From: Dama dama
Lineage: Eukaryota; Chordata; Mammalia; Artiodactyla; Cervidae
Direction of reading: 5' to 3'
Assembly (NCBI RefSeq): GCF_033118175.1
Contig: NC_083701.1
Coordinates: forward strand, 66,735,001 to 66,799,000
DNA: 64,000 bases
Notes under the pieces: generated by a model
Databases searched by the model: none
Told to the model about the DNA's origin: nothing
Seen by the model: only the letters and a program-made list of their open reading frames with translations
Made by a program: the position numbers and the translations under genes
Part shown: one piece after another, positions 48,003 to 58,689 of the stretch
How the letters are laid out: every line of letters starts with the position of its first letter
Numbering within the stretch: position 1 is the first letter of the stretch

Positions 48003-48899
48003 TTTTCACATTAGAATTTCTAATTTTTACATCAAAACTTTAGATATTTTTACACTAGAACTAGCATATTTTAGTGCATCTCCTAGCAAGTCATAGGTGT
48101 ACAAAAGTGAAGGTGGCAGCAGTGATTTGGCAGAGACCCCAGTAGTTGAGGAGCTAGAAAGAATACATCTAACAGCTTTAATAAGTTTCAGATATCCAGG
48201 TTTGAATCAAGCCTGCATCCAATACAAAAAGAACCTGTTGCTATGGGTTAACCAACAGTGGATGTGGAAAATGGAGAGGTATCTGAAGAACGGAAGTGAA
48301 CAACTTCTGATCCTAATTTTCAAAACTGAAATAAATATATATTCCAGAAATTCTAGACTTTTAAGCTTATGGTTGGACCTGTACAAGTCCCATACTTGGT
48401 CACCACGATGAAGCATTTCTCCATAATTTACAGATAAAACAAACAAGGCTTCCCTCTGAGGGTTAACCAATAAAATCAACATATAATGCTGGAGTTGAGA
48501 TCAGAAGTATTCAAAGCAACCTCGAAGAGATAAACTGGCCCAAATGTTCCAATAGATGCTCCTGGAATCTAATGGAAGATATTTACAGAACTAAAGGAAG
48601 AACATACAGGGGAGGTTGATAAGAAATAAGACAGAATAAACAGGAACAATGGGCAGTAACTCTTCCTTATTAAGAAGAAATTGCTGTGGTCCAAGTACAC
48701 GGACCAAGAACTCCTTGAAGACGGGAACTGTTCCTATTCACCTGAGCATCTCTGGGATCCAGTGCCATGCTGAGCACAAAGTACCAATTCAGAACAAGAA
48801 AGCCCCACTGGACACACTCTGGGAAGCCAGGACTCTGATGACAGCTTTCACAAGGGATTTCCCTGTGCTCTGCTCTGACCTGTCATTTGAAAATGTTCC
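48003..48899. other. Unassigned stretch
   Basis: No gene recognised. A 104-codon plus frame (48097-48411) overlaps a 91-codon minus frame and lacks family features. Confidence 0.4.
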
Positions 48900-49405
48900 C
48901 CAGTTCTCCGTGACCCATACTCTGAAGGTCCAAGTCCCTCTTGGCCTGATACTCCAGCCTCATTCTATTTTCCTTTCCAGTTTGGTTTTCCATTCTTTTT
49001 TTTTTTTTTTCCTAAGTCAAATCTCTACTCCTGCCAAACTGATCTACTTGTGCCCCCAACCAAGTAGCCTTATATTCTCTTGACTCCGTGTTTCCCTACA
49101 TTATTTGTCTCAACCATAATTGCTCCCTCTGCTTCTCCATACCTTCCAAGATCCTATCTCTAGAAACCTCCCTTGACCATCTCAGGAGAACTTTCCATCT
49201 CCCACTTTCAAACTCTCTGAGCTCTTGTTTCTCTACCATTCATTCAGCATTCACCAAATACCACTATGTGTTGACATTTATGTTTTTTCAAATGACTGTG
49301 TCTTACCTCCCCAGATGAACCACAAACATCACATCTTATTCATCGCTGCATCCTACCTCGGACCTTGCACAGAGTTAGCACTTAATAAATGTTTGTTGGT
49401 GCTGT
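48900..49405 (+). repeat. L2 LINE 3' region
   Basis: Pyrimidine-rich L2 text ending with ttattcatcgctgcatccta, ccttgcacagagttagcac and ttaataaatgtttgttgg. A T run of about 15 bases (48995-49010) interrupts it. Confidence 0.65.
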
Positions 49406-49672
49406 TAACGATGAAAAACAAATGCTGCTTTGGTAATTCTGAAGCATCTGGCATGCCCAATCCGCCCACACGCTAATGTCATTGCTTCCACTGTAAGTAA
49501 ACAATGTCTCTTCCACCAGCAGTTTCCACTGGTTCCACCCTGTGCCCTGAGTAAGCAGGAACAAAGGGAAACACTTGTTATTTGTCTCAGACTGGTTGGG
49601 AATCTCCAGACTGTCAGAGGCTCATGGACTTTCATATCCCCAGTAACCATCTCTTTAGACCTGCTTCTGCTT

Positions 49673-49678
49673 GTCAAC
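49673..49678. repeat. Left 6-bp flank of the solo LTR
   Basis: gtcaac here and gtcagc at 50191-50196 match at 5 of 6 bases. A 6-bp duplication is the length usual for ERV2/ERVK insertions. Confidence 0.5.
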
Positions 49679-50190
49679 TGTTGGGGTCCTTTAATGGACC
49701 GGAACCCCCTTTCTTGAGATATGGATTGTCTCCTGACCTTGTGACTAACATTACCCCTTGTTCCCTTGGTAATTGTTACTGTATGTTTGGTTTTCTCATC
49801 TCTATCATTCCCAAAAGAAGTTTCTTATACCACAGCCTATATATATTCATAGAAAAATCATTAAAGCACCTTTGCTCCATCAGAGCTTAGGTCCCCGTGT
49901 CTTTTTTTCTTTGTCTCTCTCTCTCTCTCTCATTCTGGCTGATTCTCTGGGGCGTGGAGACCTGTCATGCTCACTTTCCTGCCCGGGCTTCTAAGACCCT
50001 CTTGAGAAGGCATTTTGTGCCTTCACCCCCTCGAGAGCGTGCCTGGTGCCTTCATGAGCGATGCAGGTCTTGTGTCAAGGGCTTTATTGGTCCTCTGCAT
50101 AAACCAGGGAATATCAGTCCCTTTCTCTCTTTTACTTTCTTATCGTCGACTCTGTACCACCAGGTTCCAGTCCATTAAAGGACCCCAAAA
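49679..50190 (+). mobile_element. Solo LTR of an endogenous retrovirus (ERV2/ERVK-like)
   Basis: A 512-bp unit starts tgttggggtcc and ends ggaccccaaaa. Its first and last parts form an inverted repeat of 24 bases with one mismatch (from ggggtcctttaatgg at 49683). Inside are a TATA-like tatatatattc (49839-49849), an attaaa polyadenylation signal (49860-49865) and a CT run (49913-49931). This U3-R-U5-like layout is on the plus strand. No gag, pol or env sequence lies next to it, so the provirus was lost by LTR-LTR recombination. Class is inferred from the 6-bp duplication and termini. Confidence 0.75.
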
Positions 50191-50221
50191 GTCAGCCAGT
50201 AATAGGGATCTTCTAAAAATC

Positions 50222-50335
50222 ATTTAACATCCCTGGGCCTCTGTAAATGTCTGTGCTTCCAACATAGGGTTGTCATTAAGATAAATGAGACAATAGAACA
50301 CAAAATGCTCTGAAAATTCTAAAGCTCTGTGAACC
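50222..50335 (+). repeat. MIR SINE 3' part
   Basis: tttaacatccctgggcctct, ggttgtcattaagataaatg and aaaatgctctgaaaattc are a degenerate MIR core and tail. Confidence 0.55.
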
Positions 50336-51282
50336 GAGAAGAGTTTTAAGAAACCAATTTAGGCCTCTAGGACATCAGTTAGCTTGGTACCTTGGTAACT
50401 TAACCCCTTGAAAGAATTCCCCCCTTTTCTTAGAAGTTAGTTTTGCTTTTGTTTTAATCAGAGAAAGACTAAAGCATTAGACAGAAACTGGCTCAGAGAG
50501 AAATACTTGGGCAGGAAGGTATCTTAAGAGTTCATTGGATTGTGTTCCTTTTCCTCTATGGCCTAATTCTGAGTTAATACATGCTGAAAGGTGCTTCTTT
50601 TTTTTTCAAATGCTTCAGAGAATAGCACTGAAAAAACAACATGGATTACTTAAACATGCAAGACAGTGGAGAACAGAAGGTCAGGTAGGCTTGGGAAACC
50701 TCAGTCCCTCCAGATTCCTCCAGCTCCACGGGCCATGGGCAGGTGGGCTGATTACACAGCATCCATCAACTGGCAGGCACAGAGGAGACTAGAGAAAGTC
50801 ACCTCTCTAGAATCCCGGGTAGCTGCTGCTTCTACTAAGAGATTGTTTTCTCTAATAGATGAGAATGCCCCAAAGAAAAGTTCTTTCTCCTCTCCAGGAT
50901 CTCTGATTATAGCACTGATGAGTAGGCCCCAGCAGGCTCACCTAAGTTACCCTCAGACATCTGAGTGCTCACTGTGTGTCCAACAGGGTCATACGCACAA
51001 CCAAGCTTTAGGTTTCTGGAAGGGCCTGATGTTTGGCATACTACAGTTAGAAAACACTTTGGCCAAAACCTTTGTGCTTGCTCCAGTGCAGTTCCCCTTA
51101 ACAGAGGTTCTTTGATATCAATCCATCCCCACTAGTTCATGCTGCTGATTGAATCAGGTCTTTCTTATAGACAGGGGCACAGATGATCACAGAAGCACAT
51201 GAGACGTGGACAAGAGGTACAGAAAACATAACAAGACCTTTCCCTGCCCCATCACTGCATGAAAACAACAACTAGAGGCTGG
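50336..51282. other. Unassigned stretch
   Basis: A 149-codon plus frame (50666-51115) has no recognisable protein features and no nearby splice pattern that I trust. Nothing else is recognised. Confidence 0.4.
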
Positions 51283-51622
51283 TCTTGGCCGTCTCAGGCT
51301 GCCATTACAAAATACCACAGGCTGGGTGACTTAACAGAAATTTCTTTTCCCATACTTCTGGAAGTTGGAAATACAAGGTCAAAGGGGCAGGCTAGCTGAG
51401 AGAGTGAGAGCGCTCTGCTGGGATTGAAGAAAAGGAGAACCAAGCTTTTTGGTGTCACTTCTCATAAGGGCACTGATCCAACCACAAGAGCCCCATCCTC
51501 ACAACCTTACCTAAACCTACCAAAGGCCCCATATCTAATACCCCATCAAACAATGCTGAAGTGGGTTAGAACTTCAACATTAATTTGGAGGAGACCCAAG
51601 CATTCAGTCTACAACAGGGCCC
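51283..51622 (-). repeat. MLT1-type LTR
   Basis: Reverse-strand MLT1 text: tctcaggctgccattacaaa, ataccacaggctgggtgact, ataagggcactgatccaacc, aaaggccccatatctaatac and agaacttcaacattaatttg. It is a nearly complete ERVL-MaLR LTR, old and non-coding. Confidence 0.75.
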
Positions 51623-51928
51623 CAAAGAATGTCCAGAGCAATTCTCCACACTACAAAAATCAGCAAGTCCCACCTCTGTTACTTCCCCAAAGATGATAGC
51701 CTACAACCTGCAATTCCATTGGCTTCCAAATCTTTAAGTGACTCAAGAGTGGTGGACCCCAAATCTGGGTCCTGAGCCCCTGCCCTCAGCCTTATTCCTT
51801 CATTGATTTTATAGTCTTAGATGTTGATAGATTATAAAATATTGTGTGCAAACATAAGCATAATATCACACATAGTTTGTTTTTACACAAATATCAAAAT
51901 ACTAAGTTAAACAAAAAAATATAAAACT
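51623..51928. other. Unassigned stretch
   Basis: About 300 bases, AT-rich toward the end; nothing recognised. Confidence 0.4.
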
Positions 51929-51942
51929 AAAGGTACAAAAAG

Positions 51943-52162
51943 GAATGTCCCTGGTGGTCCAGTGGTTAAGAATCCACCTTGCAATGCAGGGTTTGATCCC
52001 TGGTCAAGGAACTAAGATCCTATGTGCTCTGGGGCAACTAAGCCCTAGTGTTACAACTACTGAGCCTGCACACTCTGGAGCCCAGGTGCCAGTACTAGAG
52101 AGAAGCCTGCATACCACAACTAAGACTCGACATAGCCAAATAAAAATTTTTTTAATAAAAAT
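51943..52162 (+). mobile_element. CHR-2-type SINE with target-site duplication
   Basis: Starts ggaatgtccctggtggtcc, has B-box-like ggtttgatccctgg, and shows gagcctgcacactctggagc and gagaagcctgcataccac body blocks and an A/T-rich tail. An exact 14-bp repeat aaaggtacaaaaag lies at 51929-51942 and 52163-52176. Confidence 0.93.
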
Positions 52163-52176
52163 AAAGGTACAAAAAG

Positions 52177-52732
52177 CCTGATGGGCCTCTCCCATATCCT
52201 GTTTCTGCCCAAGGGGCTCCTTAGTCTGAATCTCTGTCCAGAATGTGCTCTCATGCATAGACATGATATCGAAACACTTACCAACCAACCATCCATCCAG
52301 ATAGCACTCAGCAAAGGACTGAGTGGGGTCCTGGAGACCCCTCCTGTGTCCAGGCCATTCACCAACCAGAACTGAAGCTTCCCCACATTTAAGCAACCAG
52401 GACAGCCACACATCTTGGCCAGCTGGGGCACAAGCTTACAATTGAAAAGTTCTTCCCTAGGATTCGTACTCAGGTTCAGAGACTCCAATTCAGCACTCAG
52501 TTCCCTCAGCAGCAGTTCATCACATTTCTCCCTTGTCTTTCTTGGATGTTATCTGCCTGTTATACAACATAGTAAACTCCTTTGAGAACTCCACCCCACT
52601 GTTTCATCCACTGCCCACGAGGCTCAATCCTGTGCTTTTACACATAATGGGACACCAAGAAACAACAAGTAAAACCTATCCTGAGCTTCTGAAGCCACCC
52701 AGGTGATCAGGACATCACTGCCATATAGACAT
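52177..52732. other. Unassigned stretch
   Basis: A 135-codon minus frame (52004-52411) runs into the SINE and is not a gene. Nothing else recognised. Confidence 0.4.
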
Positions 52733-52944
52733 GTGTTGTGGATTGAATGTTCATGTGCTCACAAAATTCATATGCTGAAGACCTAACCCTCAGTGTAGCA
52801 ATATGTGAAGATGAGACTTCTAAGGAATTAACTTAGTTTAAATGAGTTTAAATGAGGTCATAAGGGTGGGGCCCTGATCAGACAAGATTAGTGTCCTTAT
52901 AAGAAGAGACACCAAAAAGAGCTTGATCTCCGTCTCTGCTCTGC

Positions 52945-52998
<54 letters not shown>

Positions 52999-53178
52999 AC
53001 ATGAACACCCAATAAGATGCAGACACCTGTAAGAAAAAGAAAAAGCCTTGTGATGAAACCTACCTTTTCCAACACCTTGATCTTGACCTTTTAGCCTCTA
53101 GAACTATGAAAAATGACTTTCTTCCATTCAGGCCACCAGTTTGTGGTACTCTGTCATGGCAGCCCAAGATAACAATAC
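52733..53178 (+). repeat. MLT1/MST-type LTR with internal microsatellite
   Basis: Forward LTR blocks: ttgtggattgaatgttcatg, aaattcatatgctgaagacc, taagggtggggccctgatc, tccttataagaagagacacc, cttttagcctctagaactat and ggtactctgtcatggcagcc. This is a nearly complete ERVL-MaLR LTR. A CA run has expanded within it. Confidence 0.8.
52947..52997. repeat. (CA)n microsatellite inside an LTR
   Basis: About 25 uninterrupted CA units, the longest simple repeat in the window. Likely polymorphic. Confidence 0.95.
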
Positions 53179-53189
53179 GATATGACATG

Positions 53190-53378
53190 CTCATTTTTTC
53201 ATCCTCGCAAACACCCTATGAGATGTCGTCATCTCCGTGTAAAATGTATGAAAATCAAGGCTTAGAGAGGCCACCTCATTTGTCTGTGTCTCAGAGACAG
53301 TAAATCCAGCATAGGCTCAAGTCACCAACAGACAGCAAAGCCCACATTCTTAAACACTAGGCTAGACTGCCTTCTAGA
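53190..53378 (-). repeat. MIR SINE
   Basis: caaacaccctatgagatgtc, caaggcttagagaggccacc, gcataggctcaagtcacc and cttaaacactaggctagac match the reverse MIR order. Confidence 0.65.
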
Positions 53379-53409
53379 AGTGCCTCACAATAGAAATCAT
53401 CATCCTCAC

Positions 53410-53533
53410 TGACACAGTGACAATAGCTAATGTACACAGAGTCCTTACATGCTGAGGTACCACTATGCACTTCTCATTTAAACTCACTTCATTCTTGTAA
53501 CAACAGTTTGAGGCAGATATAGACATGTGCTAA
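53410..53533 (-). repeat. MIR SINE 3' part
   Basis: gctaatgtacacagagtcct, cacttctcatttaaactcac and acagtttgaggcagatat resemble the start of a second reverse MIR copy, cut by the BovB insertion at 53536. Confidence 0.55.
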
Positions 53534-53535
53534 AT

Positions 53536-54083
53536 TCCAGTTCCAGTTCAGCTGCTCAGTTGTGTCCAGCTCTTTGCAGCCCCATGAACCACAGCACGCC
53601 AGGCCTCCCTGTCCATCACCAACTCCCAGAGTCTACCCAAACCCATGTCCATTGAGTCAGTGATGCCATCCAACCATCTCATCCCCTGTCGTCCCCTTCT
53701 CCTCCTGCCCTCAATCTTTCCCAGCATCAGGGTCTTTTCAAATGAGTCAGCTCTCCACATCAGGTGGCCAAAGTATTAGAATTTCAGCTTCAACATCAGT
53801 CCTTCCAATGAACACCCAGGACTGATCTCCTTTAGGATGGACTGGTTGGATCTTCTTGCAGTCCAAGGGACTCTCAAAAGCCTTCTCCAACACCACAGTT
53901 CAAAAGCGTCAATTCTTCGGTGCTCAGCTTTCTTTATACTCCAATTCTCACATCCATACATGACTACGGGAAAAACCATAGCCTTGACTAGACGGACATT
54001 TGTTGGTAAAGCAATGTCTCTGCTTTTTAATACACTGTCTAGGTTGGTCATAACTTTCCTTCCAAGGAGTAAGCGTCTTTTAA
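53536..54083 (-). mobile_element. BovB LINE 3' end
   Basis: On the minus strand, a frame at 53776-54051 reads MTNLDSVLKSRDIALPTNV onward, and one at 53548-53760 carries [20 protein letters not shown] to the C-terminus. A single frame shift separates them near 53770. The 3' end at the left carries ccagttccagttcag tail repeats. It is 5'-truncated at about the same place as the copy at 30823-31396. Confidence 0.93.
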
Positions 54084-55155
54084 TAAGTAGTACCTAATAA
54101 GGAAGCCAGGGACCCCTGGACTCCCCTCATCTCTCACTTCTACCAGTCTTCTGCTTTCTCCCTCCTTTCTCCTTGTAGCCACCTTCACCAAACATTTACG
54201 GTGAGTCACGTGCCATTTTGTTGGGTTGGTGTGACTCTCCAAATGCCCTTTAATTCTTTCTGGGACAGGGCAGGGTGTGCCCTGACTTTTCTTCTTCTAA
54301 TCCACTAAACGACAAGATGTTGGAGCCCCACTAGTTCACGAGGACCACATCTGGAAAAGAGCCAGACAAGATGCCTTCTGCTGGTAGTTTCTTGTTTTCT
54401 GTCTGTTCACACGCAGCCCACAGCCTGGGACTGGGGGAAGCAAATCACATCCAGGCACATGCCAAGGAAGAGGTCCAAGCCCGCTTTGCTGGCAAAGCGG
54501 CAGCCCCCACCCTGCCCTCCTCACAGCTCTAGCAGCCTGAACCAGCAGCCAGCGCCACGCTTCTCTTCTTGGTTCCGCTGAAGGTACATGTGGACCAGTG
54601 CACCACTATCCACCTTCCCGGCCTCCTCCAGGATATTAACAGAGGTGCTGGATCCTTTTTCACTAGGGGTCAGAAAAGGAAGCCCTGCCTTCAAGGCTGA
54701 CTCTCTCCCAAAGCTCCTAGAACAGACCGCATCTCCCCTAGATGTCCAGGCTTCCTGGGGTGGCTGCATCTTTTTGCAAGGCTTCGGGGTAGAGTCTGAC
54801 ATCACAGCATGCCCAAAGCATGAAGTAGTAACTGGGCCATGAGCCAAGAAAATGTCTTTCTTCCCCACCGGACCCCCTGAAGCGTCTACGTACCCTCTAA
54901 GAGAGGTTTTGTGACGCTGAGCACACCATTTCCTGCCACCTCCCAGATCTCCCACTGGGGAACCCGGCAGGGTAAGATGGCTGCTCCCAACGGCAGCTCC
55001 ACCCTCGATGCTGTGGCTGCCGGGAATGGGGGCTGGGAGAGTGTGTGGATTTTTTTAGAAAAGAGGACACTTCCTGTTTCAGAACTTGTTACCCCAACCT
55101 TATCCACGGGGGTTTTCTTGATTTGTGTAAAGTAACACTGCTGCTGTTCCCTTCT
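54084..55155. other. Unassigned, moderately GC-rich stretch with one long minus frame
   Basis: A minus frame open over 54521-54955 (about 144 codons, no ATG at its nominal start) ends ...LQRNQEEKRGAGCWFRLLEL. A splice-acceptor-like cttccttttctgacccctag (minus strand, near 54670) precedes the last part. I recognise no family. It may be chance or an unrecognised exon; see finding. Confidence 0.35.
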
Positions 55156-55735
55156 CCTTTTTAAAAGAATTTTTATTGGCGTATAGTTGATTTGCAATGT
55201 TGTGTTGGTTTCAGGTGTATAGCAAAGTGAATCAGTTATACATATACACACACCCACTCTTCGTTTCACATTCTTTTCCTGTATAGGCCATTACAGAGCA
55301 CTGAGAGGAGTTCCCTGTGGCATGCAGCGGGTTCTTATTAGTAATCCATTCTATGTACAGTAGTGCATATATGTCGACCCCAATACCCCAGTTTATCTCT
55401 CCGTCCCTTGTCCCCTGGTAACCATAAGTTTATTTTCTACATCTGTGACTCTACTTGTGTTTTGTAAGTAACTTCACTTCCGCCCTTTTTTTAGATTTCA
55501 CATATAACTGATATCATATGGTATCTGTCTTTCTGCATCTGACTCATTTTACTCAGTATTACAGTCTCTAGGTTCATCCATGTTGCTGCCAATGGCATGC
55601 TTTTATTCTTTTTATGGCTGAGTAATATTCCATTATATATATGTATCACATCTTCTTTATCCATTCCTCTGCTGATGGATATTGAAGTTACTTCCATATT
55701 CCTTTCTGTTATGTTATTTCTAAAGACCTGTCCCA
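55156..55735 (-). mobile_element. L1 3' end, cetartiodactyl type
   Basis: Plus-strand text runs ttttattggcgtatagttga, gtttcaggtgtatagcaaag, gtaaccataagtttattttc, gatttcacatataactgata, ctgagtaatattccattata and tctgctgatggatattgaag. It is the reverse of the L1 ORF2 C-terminus plus 3' UTR. Truncated at the right. Confidence 0.92.
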
Positions 55736-56374
55736 CAGACCCCAAAGCATCTTCTGCTATGGATGGTCAGCTCTGTCCATGCCAAGTGCAGTCAGGACCC
55801 ACCTGGATTCGTAAGAAGGGCCTGGAAAGGTCCAGCTGACACAAATCTTTCCTCCTGCAGGAAATCCTCACCATTCAGTCGCTCTTTTAGGCAGGGAAGC
55901 CAACCAGAACAAATTTAGGAGCCAGAACTTGTCACCATTATCAAAAAGGGTCTTGATTATTTTTTTTCTAACTGATCATTTGTTATAGCTTGTGTCGAGG
56001 GTCTGAAGTTCACACACTACTGTTCCAGTGTGAAAATTGTTGATTCTTCTATTTTCCTATGTCTGAACTGAGCCTGCTCAAAAGCTCCCATTCCCAGGCT
56101 GAGTAGAAAAAATATTATTAATACATCTGCTAGTTAAGTTTATCCAGTCTCTACCCATTTAAGGCAGTTTCATTGGCGGTAAATATTTTCTCAGAGTGCA
56201 AGGTCACTTTCGGGACTGTTTCTTTCCTCCAAGGATCTCCCCTGCCCCTTCTCCATCCTAACATGGCATGTGAGTGCGAGGTGATGTAGCTGTATCCTCA
56301 AGGTGCCAAGAGGAGCGGTGCCTGTGACCCTCTGCTGAGCTCTGAGATGCCTCCCAGTTCCTGGGCATCAGCTT
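55736..56374. other. Unassigned stretch
   Basis: About 640 bases before the minisatellite; no gene or repeat recognised. Confidence 0.4.
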
Positions 56375-56562
56375 GTCTACTGAAAACTCTTCTGAAGTAC
56401 CAGCCTGTCTACTGAAAACTCTTCTGATGCACCAGACTGTCTACTGAAAACTCTTCTGAAGCACCAGTCTACTGAAAACTCTTCTGAAGGACCAGACTGT
56501 CTATTAAAAACTCTTCTGAAGCACCAGCCTGTCTACTGAAAACTCTTCTGAAGCACCAGCAA
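56375..56562. repeat. 32-bp minisatellite, about six units
   Basis: Unit begins gtctactgaaaactcttctg and ends with a variable accagcct or accagact. Units start at 56375, 56407, 56439, 56467, 56499 and 56531. Five are 32 bp; the third is 28 bp (lost its last four bases). Units differ by only a few substitutions, so the array is fairly recent. The period is not a multiple of three and the array is not coding. Confidence 0.95.
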
Positions 56563-56689
56563 CTGGTGATATATGTGCTCTTTTTCCTTAATAGGGCAGG
56601 CCCCAGGACCCCCACTTGCTGAATCAGCCCCACCTTGCTCTTGGGTGTCCCAGAGTGCCACCGTCAGTTCTTTTCTGAGCACCCGTCAA

Positions 56690-57005
56690 AGGCACGGAAT
56701 CCAGCCACATCTCTCACAGATCCAAGCCACATGGTCTGCTGCCTGGAATACTTGCAGCGGCTACTCAGCAGTCTCCAGGCCTCCACCCTGGCCACCCACA
56801 GGCTGTTTTCAACACAACGGCAGAGTGACCTTCTTAAAACAGAATTCAGGTCCCATCCATCCTGTGCTCAAAAACCTCCAGCTGCTTTCATTTCACTCGG
56901 AGTAAAAGCCAAAATGTGAGGGACACCCACTCCCTCCGACTTCACCCCTCCCCACCGGCACACTCACATCCCTCTCAGGTCATTCATCACGCTGGCCTCC
57001 TCGTG
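56690..57005 (+). repeat. L2 LINE, upstream piece
   Basis: cagagtgaccttcttaaaac, tcaggtcccatccatcctg, aaaacctccagctgctttca and agtaaaagccaaaatgtgag are the L2 3' region. The piece at 57340-57509 may be the continuation, with about 330 unassigned bases between. Confidence 0.65.
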
Positions 57006-57339
57006 GAGTCCAACTTAGGGCTGAGAGAGAGAGGATGGAGAAGGAGCAGAAAGGAGAATCAGACAGGAAAAGGGTATGGACGGAAGGGTCAGAAGCTGGG
57101 GGAAAGCAAGCGTGTCTGCAGGCGGCCCCATGGCTGGCAGACACGGGGAGAGAGGACGGCACGGAGCTGACCACTCTGCACCAGGCACTCTGTCCCGCGT
57201 CCACCTGTCCAAATGCCTGTGTCCTTCATGCCTGGGTTCACCCTCCCCCTCCACGTGGTCTCCTCTGCCCACTTGATGCTACAGTCTGCTTCCTGCCACC
57301 TCCAGCCTCATGAGGCCCCACATCCTGTTCTGCATTTCC

Positions 57340-57509
57340 ATTTTTCCACAGCACTTATTACCTAGCAGAGTCTTTAAACTACCTACGTATTTGTCTGTTT
57401 GTGCATCTGTCTTCCTCATTCCCTCACCCCGCCTCATTCCTCCAGAACAAGGATCCTTGTTTTGTTCACCAGGGCATCTCAAGTGCTTAGAATAAGGCCT
57501 GACACATAG
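57340..57509 (+). repeat. L2 LINE 3' end
   Basis: ttccacagcacttattacct, gaacaaggatccttgttttg, ttcaccagggcatctcaagt and ggcctgacacatag end the L2. A BovB copy starts directly after cacatag, so it inserted at the L2 terminus. Confidence 0.65.
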
Positions 57510-57660
57510 TTCAGTTCAGTTTAGTTCAGTTCAGTCGCTCAGTCATGTCTGACTCTTTGTGATCCCATGGACTGCAGCACGCCAGGCCTCCCTGCCCATC
57601 ACCAATTCCCAGAGTTTACTCAAACTCATGTCCATTGAGTCGGTGATGCCAGCGAACCAT
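57510..57660 (-). mobile_element. BovB LINE 3' terminus, short
   Basis: About 150 bases of the extreme BovB 3' end in reverse: a tail of ttcagttcagtttagttcag, then gtcgctcagtcatgtctgac, gccaggcctccctgccc and gtccattgagtcggtgatgc. Strongly 5'-truncated. Confidence 0.93.
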
Positions 57661-58028
57661 GATTTTTTGATGAGCAAGGAAATCTTCCAGATCCTTTCCA
57701 TCCACACAGCTGGAGGAGAGACCTCAGGCCCTTTACCTGTTGATATGGTCTGTTAGGCTACCATTCCCACTGCAGACACCCACCCCCCCATTGTAGGGCA
57801 GAATGCTTTGAAATTTCAGAGGTGCTTTGGAAACCCAAGATCTCCTCTGTTTTGGCTTCTCCTTCAACCTATCCAGCATCTCTGTTCCCTCTCTGTTCAC
57901 CATCCCCTCTCCTCCCCATCACAGGTGGAGGGACTTTGTTTACATCCTTTCTTGTTTTCTCTCTGTGTATGCCTTCGGTCCTAACCCAATAAGCTTTAGT
58001 CGTAATAGAATTCAGAACTCCTTTTTGT
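57661..58028. other. Unassigned stretch
   Basis: About 370 bases; nothing recognised. Confidence 0.4.
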
Positions 58029-58093
58029 CTTTCAAGAAAGCCAGGATTTCTGGACTATCATCTCTTTATGGTCCCAAATACAGACACACAGTC
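58029..58093 (+). repeat. Direct repeat, copy 1
   Basis: A 65-bp segment starting ctttcaagaaagccaggatt and ending agacacacagtc is repeated at 59269-59329 with three substitutions and a 4-bp gap. It does not match a repeat family I know. Confidence 0.75.
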
Positions 58094-58391
58094 ACTTGTC
58101 TGTTTTAGGCCTTTCCTAAAGGCCATTCCTTTCTCTCTCTGGGACATCTGTTATGGGACATTCAGACTGTCATAAGAGGGGTGCAGGGAAGGTGACAGGC
58201 TGATCCGTAAGGGTACAGCTCACTGCCTCCCAAAATCTGTTCCACTACTAGTGTTAGAGAATTGTACCTGGGCACAAGGCTGCCCAGAGGAAAACACATT
58301 TCTTAGCCTCCCTTATGCATCATGTCTGTACACATGAAAATATATGTATAGGTTTATAAACATTAAACATAAATACTTTTAAAAATATTTT

Positions 58392-58640
58392 TCAGCTATT
58401 AAAAACAAAGAAACCCTGCCTTTTGCAACAATGTGAATGGACCTTGAGGGTGTTATGAAAAATGAAACAAGTCAGACAAAGACTAATACTGTATATCCTC
58501 ACTTCTATATGGAACCTAAAAAAGCTGAACTCATAGAAACAGAGAGTAGAACGATGGTTTCCAGGGGCTGGAAGGGTTGGGGACGTGGGGAAATGCTGGT
58601 CAAAGTGTACAAACTTCCAACCATAAGATGAGTAAGCTCT
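58392..58640 (+). mobile_element. L1 3' end, L1MA-like
   Basis: agctattaaaaacaaagaaa, gcaacaatgtgaatggacct, gaaacaagtcagacaaagac, tctatatggaacctaaaaaa, gtttccaggggctggaaggg and aaccataagatgagtaagct. ORF2 C-terminus plus the start of the 3' UTR. Confidence 0.85.
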
Positions 58641-58689
58641 GACGGTTAGCCCTGAGTCGGCACTCAGTGAGTGTTTATTAAGAAGACAA

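Noticed and set aside
49679..50190. DNA transposon because of long inverted termini
   Set aside because: The internal TATA-like box, attaaa signal, and tg start with 6-bp flanks fit an LTR better. I keep the DNA-transposon possibility as the refuting alternative.
56375..56562. CRISPR-like array because of regular repeats
   Set aside because: The units are directly adjacent with no spacers, and the genome is mammalian. It is a minisatellite.
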